Assembly: GCF_023101085.1 (NCBI RefSeq)
Contig: NZ_CP064703.1
Coordinates: 3,968,001 to 4,032,000 of the forward strand
Source: Bradyrhizobium sp. 170
Lineage (GTDB): Bacteria; Pseudomonadota; Alphaproteobacteria; Rhizobiales; Xanthobacteraceae
Direction of reading: 5' to 3'
DNA: 64,000 nt
Positions 16,906 to 26,093 of this stretch are shown one piece after another (positions within the stretch are counted from its first letter, which is position 1; each line of letters begins with the position of its first letter). The position numbers and the translations under genes were made by a program. The notes below the pieces were generated by a model. That model searched no databases. It was not told the DNA's origin and was given only the letters and a program-made list of their open reading frames with translations.

Positions 16906-17382
16906 TTACGCCGTAGCCCGCTTGCCTTGCTTGCCCGCCGGCCGCGGCTTCAGAGCGGTATCGCCCGCACCCAATTGCCGCCCGTCCCGCGAATGGAGTT
17001 CGAGCTTGCGAACCGGCCGGCCGTTTTCCTTGTCGACCAGGATGGTGGCGATCTCCTCCGGGCGCTCGTCGAACTCCTCGCTCCATTGCCGCAAGGCGAC
17101 CAGGATCGGGAAGACGCCGCGTCCCTTCGGCGTCAGCAGATATTCCTGATACGCGCTGCCGTCGGAAGCAGGCGCGGTCTTCAGGATGCCCTGATCGACC
17201 AGCGCGCGCAGCCGCACCGTGAGGATGTTCTTGGCCAGCCCGAGCTTCTTCTGGAATTCGCTGAAGCGGCTGACCCCGAACAGCGCCTCGCGAATGATCA
17301 GCATCGACCACCAGTCGCCGATCGCATCCAGCGAGCGCGCGATCGGGCAATCGTCGCGTTCGAAGCTCGTTCGCTTCACCAT
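16906..17382 (-). CDS. HxlR family transcriptional regulator (with SDR gene)
   Basis: A 158-residue winged-helix regulator. The HxlR signature is clear: CPIARSLDAIGDWWSMLIIR with Cys12 near the N-terminus, FGVSRFSEFQ, and LGLAKNILTVRLRALVDQGI as the recognition-helix region. The C-terminal 40 residues form a basic tail. Many HxlR proteins sense oxidants or electrophiles, often through the conserved N-terminal Cys. It is divergent from an SDR oxidoreductase gene with a long inverted repeat between them (17424-17479), and is therefore the likely local regulator. Confidence 0.9.
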   Translation of the reverse strand: MVKRTSFERDDCPIARSLDAIGDWWSMLIIREALFGVSRFSEFQKKLGLAKNILTVRLRALVDQGILKTAPASDGSAYQEYLLTPKGRGVFPILVALRQWSEEFDERPEEIATILVDKENGRPVRKLELHSRDGRQLGAGDTALKPRPAGKQGKRATA

Positions 17383-17423
17383 GGCAAGCTCCCATCAGAT
17401 CGACAGCAATCACGGCCTTGTGT

Positions 17424-17479
17424 GGTTGCAATATTAAACCAGATGCCCTAGCTAGGCAATCTAGTTTAATTATGCAACC
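17424..17479. promoter_or_regulatory. Long inverted repeat, likely HxlR operator
   Basis: Two 21-nt arms, 17424-17444 (GGTTGCAATATTAAACC...) and 17459-17479 (complement GGTTGCATAATTAAACT...), match at 18 of 21 positions and enclose the palindrome GCCCTAGCTAGGC. Each arm holds a GTT-N9-AAC core. The site lies 41 bases before the HxlR start and 13 before the SDR start, so it covers both promoters. Confidence 0.75.
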
Positions 17480-17492
17480 ATCGGGGACCGCC

Positions 17493-18266
17493 ATGAGGCT
17501 CGCGAACAAGACGGCACTGATCACGGGAGGCAACAGCGGCATCGGGCTTGCGACCGCAAGGGTGTTCGTGGCCGAGGGCGCCAGGGTCGTCATAACAGGA
17601 CGAAATCAGGCAACGCTCGAAGCCGCCGCCAAGGAGCTGGGTCCGAACGCGCTCGCGGTGGTGGCCGATGCCACCGACATCGCCGCCACCGATGCCGCGA
17701 TCGGGAAGGGGGCCGAAAAATTCGGCAAATACGATATCGTGTTCGCCAATGCCGGTATCGCCGGCGGCACGCCGCTTGGCGCCACCACGCGTGAGGCTTT
17801 TGAAAAGGTCATCAGCACCAACCTCACCGGCGTGTTCTTCACCGTGCAATCCGCGCTGCCGTATCTCAACGACAACGCCTCGATCATTCTCAACGGCTCT
17901 GTCATCTCCGTGCTCGGCATCCCCGGTTATTCGGCCTATGGCGCGGCCAAGGCCGGCGTGCGGGCCATGGCGCGCATCATGGCGTCGGAATTGTCGCCGC
18001 GCGGCATCCGCGTCAATGTCGTGGCGCCCGGTGCGATCCGCACCCCGATCTGGGGCCCGGCGGTCGCCACGCCGGAAGCCGAAAAGGCCTTTGAAAAGCG
18101 GATCGCGCTATCGACACCACTCGGCCGCATCGGCGAACCCGATCATATCTCGAAGACGGTGCTGTTCCTCGCCTCGGACGATTCCGCGCATGTGCAGGGC
18201 CAGGAACTGTTCGTCGACGGCGGCGCCACGGCCTCTCCGAGCGGCGCGCCGATCTATCGGGGCTAG
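17493..18266 (+). CDS. SDR family oxidoreductase
   Basis: A 257-residue classical short-chain dehydrogenase/reductase. NAD(P) binding is by TGGNSGIG (11-18), with VVITGRN at the end of strand 2, which suggests NADP preference. The catalytic Ser is in ILNGSVIS and the YxxxK pair in YSAYGAAKAG. The ATG at 17493 was chosen because GGGGAC lies 5-10 bases upstream and the longer frame runs through the operator. The divergent HxlR gene and shared inverted repeat suggest induction by an electrophile or oxidant. The substrate is unknown. Confidence 0.9.
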   Translation: MRLANKTALITGGNSGIGLATARVFVAEGARVVITGRNQATLEAAAKELGPNALAVVADATDIAATDAAIGKGAEKFGKYDIVFANAGIAGGTPLGATTREAFEKVISTNLTGVFFTVQSALPYLNDNASIILNGSVISVLGIPGYSAYGAAKAGVRAMARIMASELSPRGIRVNVVAPGAIRTPIWGPAVATPEAEKAFEKRIALSTPLGRIGEPDHISKTVLFLASDDSAHVQGQELFVDGGATASPSGAPIYRG

Positions 18267-18643
18267 GGCTCGGCCGACCGGCGGAATGATAACGTCGATC
18301 TCGGGCGCCGGCCGACGCCGGCGCCCTGCGGCGGATTGGCGCTGAGCCAGAACGCGCATTGAACCCCAGGCGTGGTTGCCAGACATTTCGAGGCAGGAGT
18401 CTCGTTGCAACCATGAACTGGTGAGCGCAGCCGTGCCGAAGACCACTGGCATCTCCTCGACCCCGGCGGAAAATTCTGACACCGCGCAACTTGTTTCAAT
18501 CGCGCTGTTTTCCGGTGTCGGTCTTTTAATTTCCCTCCTCATCGTTATTTGCCGCATGAACGGCATTTTCTGATCTGGCTTTTCGCGATCATGCGCGAGC
18601 GGCTGCCGCCGTGCGTGGTAACGGCAGCCGCTGTCGCCTCAAC
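18267..18643. other. 377-base gap with one possible small gene
   Basis: No recognised gene lies here apart from a possible 65-codon membrane peptide (18376-18573). GCCGGCCGACGCCGGCGCC at about 18307-18326 is a G/C-rich inverted sequence after the SDR stop and could act in termination. No promoter elements are evident for the plus strand. Confidence 0.4.
18376..18573 (+). CDS. Possible small membrane protein
   Basis: An open frame of 65 codons whose last third forms one hydrophobic segment (VSIALFSGVGLLISLLIVIC) ending in a short basic tail. Third positions are mostly G/C, as in real genes here. There is no strong ribosome binding site near the ATG; AGGAG at 18394-18398 lies inside the frame, so a later start is possible. 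I do not recognise it, and it may be chance. Confidence 0.35.
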   Translation: MPDISRQESRCNHELVSAAVPKTTGISSTPAENSDTAQLVSIALFSGVGLLISLLIVICRMNGIF

Positions 18644-19252
18644 TCAGGCGGCGTTCAGATCGCCTGCGGCTTTCAGCGCGCCGGCCACGGCTTTTTCACG
18701 ATGTTCGGGACCGACCTGGATGCCGTCGGCGGAAATGAATTCCGGATTCTTGATCCCGATGAAGCCGAACACCCAGCGCAAATAGGTTTCCAGGTGCTCG
18801 CCGACCGCGGCAGGCGTGCCCGGACCATAAAAGCCGCCGCGCGAGATCGCGACGATGACGCGCTTGTTGCCGGCCAGACCTTCGACGCCTTGCGTTGAGT
18901 ATTTGAACGTCTTGCCCGCGACCAGGATGCGGTCGATCCAGGCCTTGAGCTGGCTTGGGATCGTAAAATTGTACATGGGGGCGCCGAGCACGACGACGTC
19001 GGCGGCGAGAAACTCTTCCAGCACAGCCTGACCGGCGGCGATATCCTCTCGCAGGGAGGTCTCGGGCGTAGCCCCTTGGCCGGCGGCGAGGTGTGAACCG
19101 GTAAGGTGCGCCAGCGGCGTTAGCGTGAGATCGCGATAGCTGACCTCGAGGCCGGGGGTGGATTGGCGCAGCCGTTCGACGATGGCGGCGGAAACCTGGC
19201 GGCTGACGGAGTGGGGGCCGAGAACGCTGGAGTCGATGTGCAGAAGTTTCAT
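18644..19252 (-). CDS. azoR: FMN-dependent NADH:quinone oxidoreductase / azoreductase
   Basis: A 202-residue flavodoxin-like enzyme of the AzoR/AcpD family, which reduces quinones and azo compounds with NADH by two-electron transfer. The N-terminal [18 protein letters not shown] binds the FMN phosphate, and [18 protein letters not shown] is the family signature around 95-112. SRGGFYGPG follows in the flavin site. ATG 19252 gives the standard family length. It is divergent from an HxlR-type regulator, a common arrangement for quinone/aldehyde-inducible azoreductases. It was probably inserted between dprA and topA. Confidence 0.92.
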   Translation of the reverse strand: MKLLHIDSSVLGPHSVSRQVSAAIVERLRQSTPGLEVSYRDLTLTPLAHLTGSHLAAGQGATPETSLREDIAAGQAVLEEFLAADVVVLGAPMYNFTIPSQLKAWIDRILVAGKTFKYSTQGVEGLAGNKRVIVAISRGGFYGPGTPAAVGEHLETYLRWVFGFIGIKNPEFISADGIQVGPEHREKAVAGALKAAGDLNAA

Positions 19253-19270
19253 GGTTGATGTCACCCTTTG

Positions 19271-19295
19271 GTATAGATTTGTAACTGGCGCTATA
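19271..19295. promoter_or_regulatory. Possible HxlR box between azoR and its regulator
   Basis: GTATAGATTTGTAAC (19271-19285) has the same GT-N11-AC layout and A/T-rich centre as the arms at 17424-17479, and TATAG/CTATA form an outer pair (19272-19295). It lies about 20 bases before azoR. The match is weak. Confidence 0.35.
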
Positions 19296-19298
19296 TGA

Positions 19299-19754
19299 GT
19301 GACCGTGGCAAAACCCCGCAAGAACGCACATTTTTTACACCCGAGCACATCCATGAGACCCGAGCACAAGATTGTGCCTGCCTTGCCGCCGAGCCCGCAT
19401 GCTGGTGACAGTTGCCGCGCGGTGGCTTCCGTGCTGGCGCGGGTCGGCGACAAATGGAGCGTGTTCGTGATCATGACGCTGATCGGTGGGCCGCAGCGCT
19501 TCAACGAGCTCAAGCGCACGATCGGCGGCATCTCGCAACGGATGCTGACCTTGACGCTGCGTGGGCTGGAGCGCGACGGGCTGGTGACACGCACCGTGTT
19601 TCCGACCATCCCGCCGCGGGTCGATTACGAACTCACCGATCTCGGCCGCGGGCTGGCGCAGCCGGTGCAGGCGCTCGGCCAATGGGCGTTCGCGCATCTG
19701 CCGGAGATCGAGCGCGCGCGGACGAATTTCGACGCGCGCAATGAGAAGAGTTAG
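19299..19754 (+). CDS. HxlR family transcriptional regulator (with azoR)
   Basis: A winged-helix regulator of up to 151 residues. HxlR core: [20 protein letters not shown] with Cys near the N-terminus of the domain, [20 protein letters not shown], and [12 protein letters not shown]. The start is uncertain: GTG 19299 gives 151 residues, and ATG 19353 (MRPEHKIVP) gives 133. Neither has a good ribosome binding site. Divergent from azoR, which it probably represses until quinone/electrophile stress. Its end overlaps the dprA stop by 4 bases (convergent). Confidence 0.88.
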   Translation: MTVAKPRKNAHFLHPSTSMRPEHKIVPALPPSPHAGDSCRAVASVLARVGDKWSVFVIMTLIGGPQRFNELKRTIGGISQRMLTLTLRGLERDGLVTRTVFPTIPPRVDYELTDLGRGLAQPVQALGQWAFAHLPEIERARTNFDARNEKS

Positions 19755-20869
19755 ATCAGTGACACCAGGCCACCGCCATGGCGCTCCAGCCGTCCGGCCA
19801 GTTCGAGTTCGAGCAGCACCGTGCGAACGATGGTGGGCGAGAGGCCCGACATTCGGATCAGATCGTCGAGGCTGACCGGGCTAGGCCCGAGCAGCGTGAC
19901 AATGCGTGCGCGTACGCCCGGATCGATGTCGAAGTCGAGCGGCTCGTCATCGCCTTCACGCGCCTCGAGCACGATCGGCCGCTCCAGGATTGGCTGAATG
20001 ACGTTGATGACGTCGCTGGCTTCGGTGACCAGCGCCGCGCCCTGCTTGATCAGATCATTGGTGCCGGAGGCGCGCGGATCGAGCGGCGAGCCGGGCACCG
20101 CGAACACTTCGCGGCCCTGTTCTGCCGCCATCCGCGCCGTGATCAGCGAGCCCGAGCGGTGCGCAGCCTCGATCACGACGACGCCGAGCGACGCACCGGA
20201 GATCAGGCGATTGCGCCGTGGAAAATCGTGGGCGCGCGGCACATGGCCGAGCGGCATTTCGGAAATCGCGCCGCCTTGATCGAGCAGGGCGGCAAGCAAG
20301 TCCCCATGCTCCGGCGGATAGATCCGGTCGTGACCGCCGGCCAGCACCGCGACCGTGCCACTTTCGATCGTCGCGCGATGCGCGGCCTGATCGATGCCGC
20401 GCGCCAGCCCCGAAATGACGACGAAGCCGGCCTCGCCGAGATCGCGCGCCAGTTGGCCGGCGAATTTCAAACCGGCGCCGGAAGCGTTGCGCGAGCCGAC
20501 GATCGCGATCATCGGCCGTATCAGGACGTCGGGCGCAGCGCGCACACGCACGCCGAGCAACGGCGGCGCATCCTCGAGTGTCGCCAGCCGCGGCGGATAG
20601 GCGGCTTCGCCAGGCGCGACCAGCAAGACGCCGATCTTGTTCGCCGCAGCGATCTCAGCCCGTGCTTCCTCCTCGCTGCAGATCCGTCCTGAACGCGCGG
20701 CGCCGCCACGGCGCGCCAGATCGGGCAACCGTTCGAGCGCCGTGCGCGCATCGCCGAAATGGGCGATGAGCGAGTTGAAGGTGCGTGGGCCGACATTGTC
20801 GCTGCGGATCAGCCGCAGCCGGTCGATCCGGTCGGTCTCGGTGAGGTAAGGTGTGCTGATCGCGTCCAA
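19751..20869 (-). CDS. dprA: DNA processing protein DprA
   Basis: A 372-residue DprA/Smf protein, which binds incoming single-stranded DNA and loads RecA during natural transformation. The Rossmann-like core has [27 protein letters not shown] and [14 protein letters not shown], all diagnostic. An N-terminal SAM/HhH-like part precedes it, and a C-terminal winged-helix (DprA_WH, about 310-370) follows. The start is TTG at 20869 with GGAG six bases upstream; an in-frame stop lies 17 bases further upstream, so a longer start is excluded. It belongs to the plsY-dprA-topA backbone of Rhizobiales, but here has foreign genes on both sides. Confidence 0.94.
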   Translation of the reverse strand: MDAISTPYLTETDRIDRLRLIRSDNVGPRTFNSLIAHFGDARTALERLPDLARRGGAARSGRICSEEEARAEIAAANKIGVLLVAPGEAAYPPRLATLEDAPPLLGVRVRAAPDVLIRPMIAIVGSRNASGAGLKFAGQLARDLGEAGFVVISGLARGIDQAAHRATIESGTVAVLAGGHDRIYPPEHGDLLAALLDQGGAISEMPLGHVPRAHDFPRRNRLISGASLGVVVIEAAHRSGSLITARMAAEQGREVFAVPGSPLDPRASGTNDLIKQGAALVTEASDVINVIQPILERPIVLEAREGDDEPLDFDIDPGVRARIVTLLGPSPVSLDDLIRMSGLSPTIVRTVLLELELAGRLERHGGGLVSLI

Positions 20870-20982
20870 TTTCGGCTCCGTGTCTCAGCAGCATGAAGCA
20901 ACCTGAGCGCGTGAGCAATGGTCTTGCAACGTCAGTAGCGCCCAGTCAAATTGATGTGTATCGATCAGTCAGGATGTCTGGA

Positions 20983-21261
20983 ATGCGCGTTGAACCCGTC
21001 GAAATATACTCGGATACGACGAACGCTGCCGTCATGCGGCATCCAGGCCGCCATTTTCCGGGCTTTTTAATTCAGGGCGATAGCCTCTACGTTCTCTGTC
21101 AGCGCGCCGATGAGGTGTGTGCTTCGATTGGGCGCGGCGCGCCGGGCTTTGACACTGCCAATGAACTGAGAAATGCGCTCTGGGACTCGCTTACCCACTA
21201 CAAGACCGTCCTGAGAGAGCACCAATTGCCTCTTCCGTTCAGCGAGGCGCCTCTCACCTAG
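20983..21261 (+). CDS. DUF6959-like small protein
   Basis: A 92-residue soluble protein beginning MRVEPVEIYSDTTNAAVMRH, with HPGRHFPGFLIQGDSLYVLC and a C-terminal helical half. I recognise the pattern as DUF6959, a family often described as immunity-like or of unknown role. ATG 20983 is chosen because AGGA lies eight bases upstream; ATG 20974 is the alternative. It ends 12 bases before the amidase gene, so they are probably co-transcribed. The function is unknown. Confidence 0.65.
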   Translation: MRVEPVEIYSDTTNAAVMRHPGRHFPGFLIQGDSLYVLCQRADEVCASIGRGAPGFDTANELRNALWDSLTHYKTVLREHQLPLPFSEAPLT

Positions 21262-21273
21262 TTAGGCAATACC

Positions 21274-22515
21274 ATGATCTCGCTCGCCGACCTTCAGCGC
21301 CGCATCGATGCCGGCGATCTCTCGCCCCACGCCGCAATCGCCCAATCCCTGGAAGCGATCGGCGCGCAGGACCGGACCATCGGCGCATTCGTCTGCCGCG
21401 CCGAACATGTGCATGCGGCGAGCGCTGGGCCGCTGTGCGGCATTGCGGTCGGCATCAAGGACATCATGGATACGGTGGATTTCCCGACCGAAATGGGCTC
21501 GCCGATCTACCGGGGTTTTCGGCCGCGCGGCGACGCAGCCGTGGTGATGATGCTGAAGCAGGCGGGCGCAAGCATCATCGGCAAGACCACGACCACCGCA
21601 TTCGCCTCCGTGGATCCGACGCCGACGCTCAATCCGCGCAACCATGGTCACACGCCCGGCGGATCGTCGTCCGGCTCGGCGGCAGCGGTGGCGGCCGGCA
21701 TGATCCCGCTCGCGCTGGGAACACAGACCGGCGGCTCGGTGATCCGGCCGGCCTCGTTCTGCGGCGTCGCCGCGATCAAGCCGTCGTACCGCCTGCTGCC
21801 GACGGTCGGCGTGAAGTGCTATTCGTGGACGCTCGATACGGTCGGCCTGTTCGCTGCCGGCGTCGACGACGTGGCGCGCGGGCTTGCCGCGATGACCGGC
21901 CGGCCCGAACTGCTGCTGCCGCCCAGCATTCCGACCCCGCGCATCGGCGTCGTGACGCAGGATTTTGCAGGTAGGCCGGAGGCGGCAGGCGGGGAAGCGC
22001 TGCGGATCGCGACCAAGGCTGCCGAACGCGCCGGAGCCTCGGTGCGGGCGCTTGCTTTGCCTGAGATCATTGCGGAGGCGTGGCAAGCCCATTCGGTGAT
22101 CCAGGAATTCGAGGCACATCAGGCGCTCGCCTGGGAATATCGAGAAAATTACGAGGCGATGGCGCCGCTGCTGCGCGCACGGCTTGACGAGAGCCGGGGC
22201 CTGACACCGGCCGCCTATGACGAGGCGATGGGCGTTGCAAGCCGCGCCAGGCACGCACTGGCAAAAGTGTTCGAAGAGGTCGATGTGCTGCTGACCTTGT
22301 CGGCGCCCGGCGCCGCGCCACAGGGTTTGGGTTCGACCGGCGACGCCCGCTACAACCGGCTATGGACGCTGATGGGCGTGCCCTGCGTCAACGTTCCCGC
22401 GCACATCGCGGACGGTGGATTGCCGGTCGGCGTGCAGGTCATTGCGAGATACGGCGCTGATGCCGCGGCACTGACGGCGGCGCGGTTTGTGGAGGGCGCG
22501 CTCATGCGGCAATGA
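21274..22515 (+). CDS. Amidase (amidase signature family)
   Basis: A 413-residue amidase-signature hydrolase that cleaves carboxamides to acid and ammonia. The Ser-cisSer-Lys triad is visible: Lys in VGIKDIMD, cis-Ser in PGGSSSGSAAAVAAG, and nucleophile Ser in GTQTGGSVIRPAS. It is shorter than GatA (about 490) and not beside gatB/gatC, so it is a catabolic or detoxifying amidase rather than a transamidase subunit. It follows the DUF6959 gene by 12 bases. A weak hairpin (GACCGT, ACGGTC) directly follows the stop. The substrate is unknown. Confidence 0.88.
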   Translation: MISLADLQRRIDAGDLSPHAAIAQSLEAIGAQDRTIGAFVCRAEHVHAASAGPLCGIAVGIKDIMDTVDFPTEMGSPIYRGFRPRGDAAVVMMLKQAGASIIGKTTTTAFASVDPTPTLNPRNHGHTPGGSSSGSAAAVAAGMIPLALGTQTGGSVIRPASFCGVAAIKPSYRLLPTVGVKCYSWTLDTVGLFAAGVDDVARGLAAMTGRPELLLPPSIPTPRIGVVTQDFAGRPEAAGGEALRIATKAAERAGASVRALALPEIIAEAWQAHSVIQEFEAHQALAWEYRENYEAMAPLLRARLDESRGLTPAAYDEAMGVASRARHALAKVFEEVDVLLTLSAPGAAPQGLGSTGDARYNRLWTLMGVPCVNVPAHIADGGLPVGVQVIARYGADAAALTAARFVEGALMRQ

Positions 22516-22650
22516 GACCGTTCGGGCACGGTCCGTCGATTTCGGGAAGTCAATCCAAATTTATTTGAGCGGAACGACGCAACCTGACCGAGCGAACGCC
22601 GACAAACAGAGGTCACAAGGACGGCTTTTCGGCAGGAACGACAGTCAAGC

Positions 22651-23487
22651 ATGCCTAAATCTCAATTCTTTCCGGCAGGCGAGGTGCTCAGCGACTTCGC
22701 CGAAGCGATCTGGGATGCCGATTTCGACGATGCGCCCTCAGCCCGTGCGCTCACGATAAAGGTCCTGCCGACGACGTCGCCCGTCCTCATCGTGCACTAT
22801 CGTGCGGCGATGACGGCCGCGCACCGGCCCCGCTACAAGCGCACCGCCAATGGGATGCAAACCAGGGCGATGACCCTGCGTCCCAGTGGTCCGCTCGGCG
22901 TCGTGCTGGTCCGCCTGAAGGCAGAAGAGGCTTGCCGTGTGCTCGGCTGCGATCTGGCCGATATGACCGATGCCAGCGTGGAACTGTCAGACATTTTTGG
23001 AGACCGCGAGGCATCGTTGCTGGAAGAAATGCTCGCGGAAGCGGAAAATGCGGAAGCACGCGTGGCGCGAATGCGGCAGTTCCTGCGCGACCGGGCCGCC
23101 GCGAACCGGTTCGATCCTGTCGTTCACCGCGCGATCCGCGCGCTCAAGCAGGATCCAGCGGTCTCGATGAAAGACCTTGCCTCGCGTCTCGACGTCGGCG
23201 AACGCAGCCTGCAGCGCCGCTTCAAGATGCTGACCGGCGTCAGCCCGAAGCAGTTCGCCCGTGTCGCGCGGATGGAAAAGGTCGTCGCTGCGCGGCTCAA
23301 GGGCAGCGATTGGGCCGAAATCGCCTATGCGACCGGCTACAACGACCAGGCGCATCTGATCAACGATTTCAGGTCGTTGGCCGGCACGCCGCCCGAGACG
23401 TTCTTTCGCGGTGCGACGGCCGCGGAATATCGCGGCTGGAACGCCGAACTCGCAGCGTCGGATTTTTACAATACATTCATGACCTAG
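22651..23487 (+). CDS. AraC family transcriptional regulator
   Basis: A 278-residue regulator with an N-terminal sensing domain (1-160) and a C-terminal double helix-turn-helix (about 170-270). The first HTH contains SMKDLASRLDVGERSLQRRF and the second WAEIAYATGYNDQAHLINDF, ending in the AraC-type GTPPETFF. The cupin gene begins about 58 bases after its stop on the same strand, so the pair probably forms a regulator-effector unit inserted between plsY and dprA. The ligand is unknown. Confidence 0.9.
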   Translation: MPKSQFFPAGEVLSDFAEAIWDADFDDAPSARALTIKVLPTTSPVLIVHYRAAMTAAHRPRYKRTANGMQTRAMTLRPSGPLGVVLVRLKAEEACRVLGCDLADMTDASVELSDIFGDREASLLEEMLAEAENAEARVARMRQFLRDRAAANRFDPVVHRAIRALKQDPAVSMKDLASRLDVGERSLQRRFKMLTGVSPKQFARVARMEKVVAARLKGSDWAEIAYATGYNDQAHLINDFRSLAGTPPETFFRGATAAEYRGWNAELAASDFYNTFMT

Positions 23488-23544
23488 CTCATTAGGCAGC
23501 ACATCTCCGAGACCGGTGGATGGCATGAGATGAGGAGATGGATG

Positions 23545-24143
23545 ATGCTGACCGAACTCAAGCGCGGAACGAAGCTGCGCAATGCCTACAACAAAGAGAC
23601 CTTCGTCTTTTCAGGACCGGTCGACGATCCCTCGGTCGCCCGGTTCGAAGTCATCCTGGAGCAGGGTGGTTCGGGTGGCGGCAACGCGCTGCTTCATGTC
23701 CATCCCGGCGCGGACGAGCATTTTGCGGTGAGATCGGGCCGCATCAAAATTGTTGTCGCGGGCAGGGAACAGATTGTCGAAGCTGGCGGAAGCGCGGTCG
23801 TGCCGCGTGGCAAGCCGCATTTCTTTGCCAACGCCGGCGACGGTGCGGCCGAGTTGGAGATCGAATTCAGACCGGCGCAGCAGCAGCTTCGCTTCTTTGC
23901 GAATTTCGCCACGCTGGCCGCGCATCGGCCCGCGTGGTTTTCCAGCAAGGGCGATCCGAACTTTCTCATGATCGCGCTGGCGCTGCACACCTATCGCGAT
24001 CACCTTTATCTTGCGGGCCCGCCGATCTTTCTGCAGAAATTCATCTTCGCGCTGCTGGCACCGGTGGCGGGCTCTGCGGGTACCGGATGGCGATCGAGCC
24101 GCTTCGCGAAGAGCGGCAGCTCGCGCCGAGCCCGGCTGAGTAG
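23545..24143 (+). CDS. Cupin-domain protein with probable 3' frameshift
   Basis: A cupin-fold protein of about 199 residues. The cupin core has LLHVHPGADEHFAVRSG (motif 1, metal-binding His and Glu) and SAVVPRGKPHFFANAG (motif 2). ATG 23545 has AGGAG seven bases upstream. After FIFALLAPVAG the natural continuation (LCGYRMAIEPLREERQ, stop at 24143) is in another frame, so one base seems lost at about 24068-24071 (GCGGG instead of GCGCGG). As sequenced, the frame runs on to 24423 through 260 bases antisense to plsY, reading sequence with no protein character. It may be a true frameshift or a sequencing error. It follows the AraC gene. Confidence 0.75.
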
Positions 24144-24161
24144 GGTAAGGGAGCGACCGGG

Positions 24162-24752
24162 TCACTTCGCCCCGATCCGTCCCTCGGTCCCGGCCTGCAA
24201 CCGCCTGATGTTTTCGCTGTGCTTCCAGAACAGCAGCAGCGTCAGCACGACGAATAGCGACGCCAGCGCGGGGTGGCCGAACCACCACAGGAACAGCGGC
24301 GTGACGAAGGCTGCGACCAGCGCCGAGAGCGAGGAGTACCGCGTGGTGAAGGCGGTCGCGAGCCAGATCAGGCAGAACATCAGGGCTGCCGGCCAGAACA
24401 GGCCGATCAGCACGCCGATATAGGTGGCGACGCCTTTGCCGCCGTTGAATTTGAGCCAGACCGGGAAGAGGTGGCCGAGGAAGGCGCCGAGCGCAGCCAG
24501 CATCGCCGCATTGGCGCCGCCGTAGTAGCCCGCGATGATGACGGCCACCGTGCCCTTGAGCATGTCGCCGATCAGCGTCGCCGCGGCAAGGCCCTTGCGG
24601 CCGGTGCGCAGCACGTTGGTGGCGCCGATATTGCCGGAACCGATCGAGCGCAGATCCTGCGTACCGGCTAGCTTGGTCAGAACCATCCCGAATGGGATCG
24701 AGCCGAAGAGATAGCCGATCAGGAAGGCGACGACGAGGAATGCGTCAGACAT
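24162..24752 (-). CDS. plsY: Glycerol-3-phosphate acyltransferase PlsY
   Basis: A 196-residue integral membrane acyltransferase that uses acyl-phosphate to acylate glycerol-3-phosphate, the first step of phospholipid synthesis. Family signatures are [15 protein letters not shown] at the N-terminus, [19 protein letters not shown] (phosphate-binding loop), and the FNGGKGVAT loop near residue 110. About five membrane helices. ATG 24752 has GGGAG eight bases upstream; a longer in-frame start has none. It follows pyrC on the same strand with a 35-base gap. Confidence 0.95.
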   Translation of the reverse strand: MSDAFLVVAFLIGYLFGSIPFGMVLTKLAGTQDLRSIGSGNIGATNVLRTGRKGLAAATLIGDMLKGTVAVIIAGYYGGANAAMLAALGAFLGHLFPVWLKFNGGKGVATYIGVLIGLFWPAALMFCLIWLATAFTTRYSSLSALVAAFVTPLFLWWFGHPALASLFVVLTLLLFWKHSENIRRLQAGTEGRIGAK

Positions 24753-24787
24753 TGCGGCAGCTCCCACCGCGGCCCGCTTCGTACGAA

Positions 24788-26089
24788 TCAGACATGTTCA
24801 TAGACCGTCCGTCCGCCCACGATAGTACGCACGACGCGCCCCGAGAAGCGGGCTTCATCGAACGGCGTGTTCTTGCACTGCGATTTGAGATCGGCGGGAT
24901 CGAGCACCCAGGGCGTATCGGGATCGATCACGACGACGTCGGCCGGGGAACCGGCGCGGAGCGAGCCGCCGGGCAGGCCGAGCAGTTCCGCAGGCCGCGT
25001 CGACATCGCCCGGATCAGCGTCTTGAAGTCCATCTCGCCATTGTGGATCAGCCGCAGCGCCGCCGGCAGCATGGTCTGCAGCCCGACCGCGCCGGCCGCC
25101 GCTTCGGCGAACGGCAGCCGCTTGACCTCGACGTCCTGCGGGTTGTGGTCGGACATCACGACGTCGACCAGACCGGAGGCGACGGCGGCAACCAGCGCGA
25201 GGCGGTCCTCCTCGGTGCGCAGCGGCGGCGACAGTTTCAGGAAGGTGCGGTAGGGGCCGATATCGTTTTCGTTCAGCGTGACGTGGTTGATCGACACCGA
25301 AGCACTGACGTAGAGGCCGGCGTCGCGCGCGCGTTTTAGGATTTCGAGCGACTCGATCGACGATAGCGAGGCCGCGTGATAGCGCCCGCCGGTCAGTGCC
25401 ACGAGCCGCATGTCGCGCTCCAGCATCACGGCCTCGGCGGCGTTGGGAATGCCGACCAAGCCGAGCCTGGCGGCGAATTCGCCCTCGTTCATCACGCCTT
25501 CGCCGACGAGATCCGGGTCTTCGGTGTGATGCACGATCAGCGCGTCGAAATCGCGGGCATAGGTCAGCGCTCGCCGCATCACCTGGGCGTTGGTGACGCT
25601 CTTGTCGCCGTCGGTGAAGGCCACCGCGCCGGCGGCCTTCAACAGCCCGATCTCGGTCATCTCCTCGCCGCGCATGCCTTTTGTCAGTGCGGCCATCGGG
25701 TGGATGTTGACGATCGCGGTGTCGCGGGCGCGACGCAGCACGAAGTCCACCGTCGCCGAATTGTCGATCACGGGGGAGGTGTCCGGCTGGCAGATGATGG
25801 TGGTGATGCCGCCGGCCGCAGCCGCCTGGCTGGCGGAGGCAAAGGTTTCGCGGTGGCTGGCGCCGGGCTCGCCGACAAAGGCGCGCATGTCGATCAGCCC
25901 GGGCGCGACGATCTTGCCCGCACAATTGATGATGTCGGTGCCTTCAGGCACGCCGGCCGCGCCGATGCCGCGCTTGGAGTCGCGGATCGTGCCGTCGGCA
26001 ATCAGGACGTCGCCGGGGCCGTCGAAATCCCTGGAGGGATCGACGACGCGGGCATTCGCAAGCAGGATCGGGCGTCGGTCAGTCAGCAT
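24788..26089 (-). CDS. pyrC: Dihydroorotase-like PyrC, metal ligands degenerate (PyrC' type)
   Basis: A 433-residue class I dihydroorotase homologue coupled to pyrB. Active enzymes carry DxHxH-REPG at the start of the barrel; here it is D67-M-R-A-F-V-G-E-P (67-75), so both His ligands and the substrate Arg are replaced (R69, F71, G73). The later HxxH-S ligand segment reads YHAASLSS and the DHAPH segment reads SDHNPQD. This pattern resembles PyrC' (PyrX), an inactive partner that stabilises aspartate transcarbamoylase; an active dihydroorotase should then be encoded elsewhere. The start is ATG 26089, 5 bases after the pyrB stop; ATG 26101 would overlap it. Confidence 0.9.
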   Translation of the reverse strand: MLTDRRPILLANARVVDPSRDFDGPGDVLIADGTIRDSKRGIGAAGVPEGTDIINCAGKIVAPGLIDMRAFVGEPGASHRETFASASQAAAAGGITTIICQPDTSPVIDNSATVDFVLRRARDTAIVNIHPMAALTKGMRGEEMTEIGLLKAAGAVAFTDGDKSVTNAQVMRRALTYARDFDALIVHHTEDPDLVGEGVMNEGEFAARLGLVGIPNAAEAVMLERDMRLVALTGGRYHAASLSSIESLEILKRARDAGLYVSASVSINHVTLNENDIGPYRTFLKLSPPLRTEEDRLALVAAVASGLVDVVMSDHNPQDVEVKRLPFAEAAAGAVGLQTMLPAALRLIHNGEMDFKTLIRAMSTRPAELLGLPGGSLRAGSPADVVVIDPDTPWVLDPADLKSQCKNTPFDEARFSGRVVRTIVGGRTVYEHV

Positions 26090-26093
26090 GATC

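Noticed and set aside
24144..24423. C-terminal half of the long cupin frame
   Set aside because: It lies antisense to plsY, is Ser/Asn-rich without family features, and the natural end of the cupin is at 24143 in another frame.
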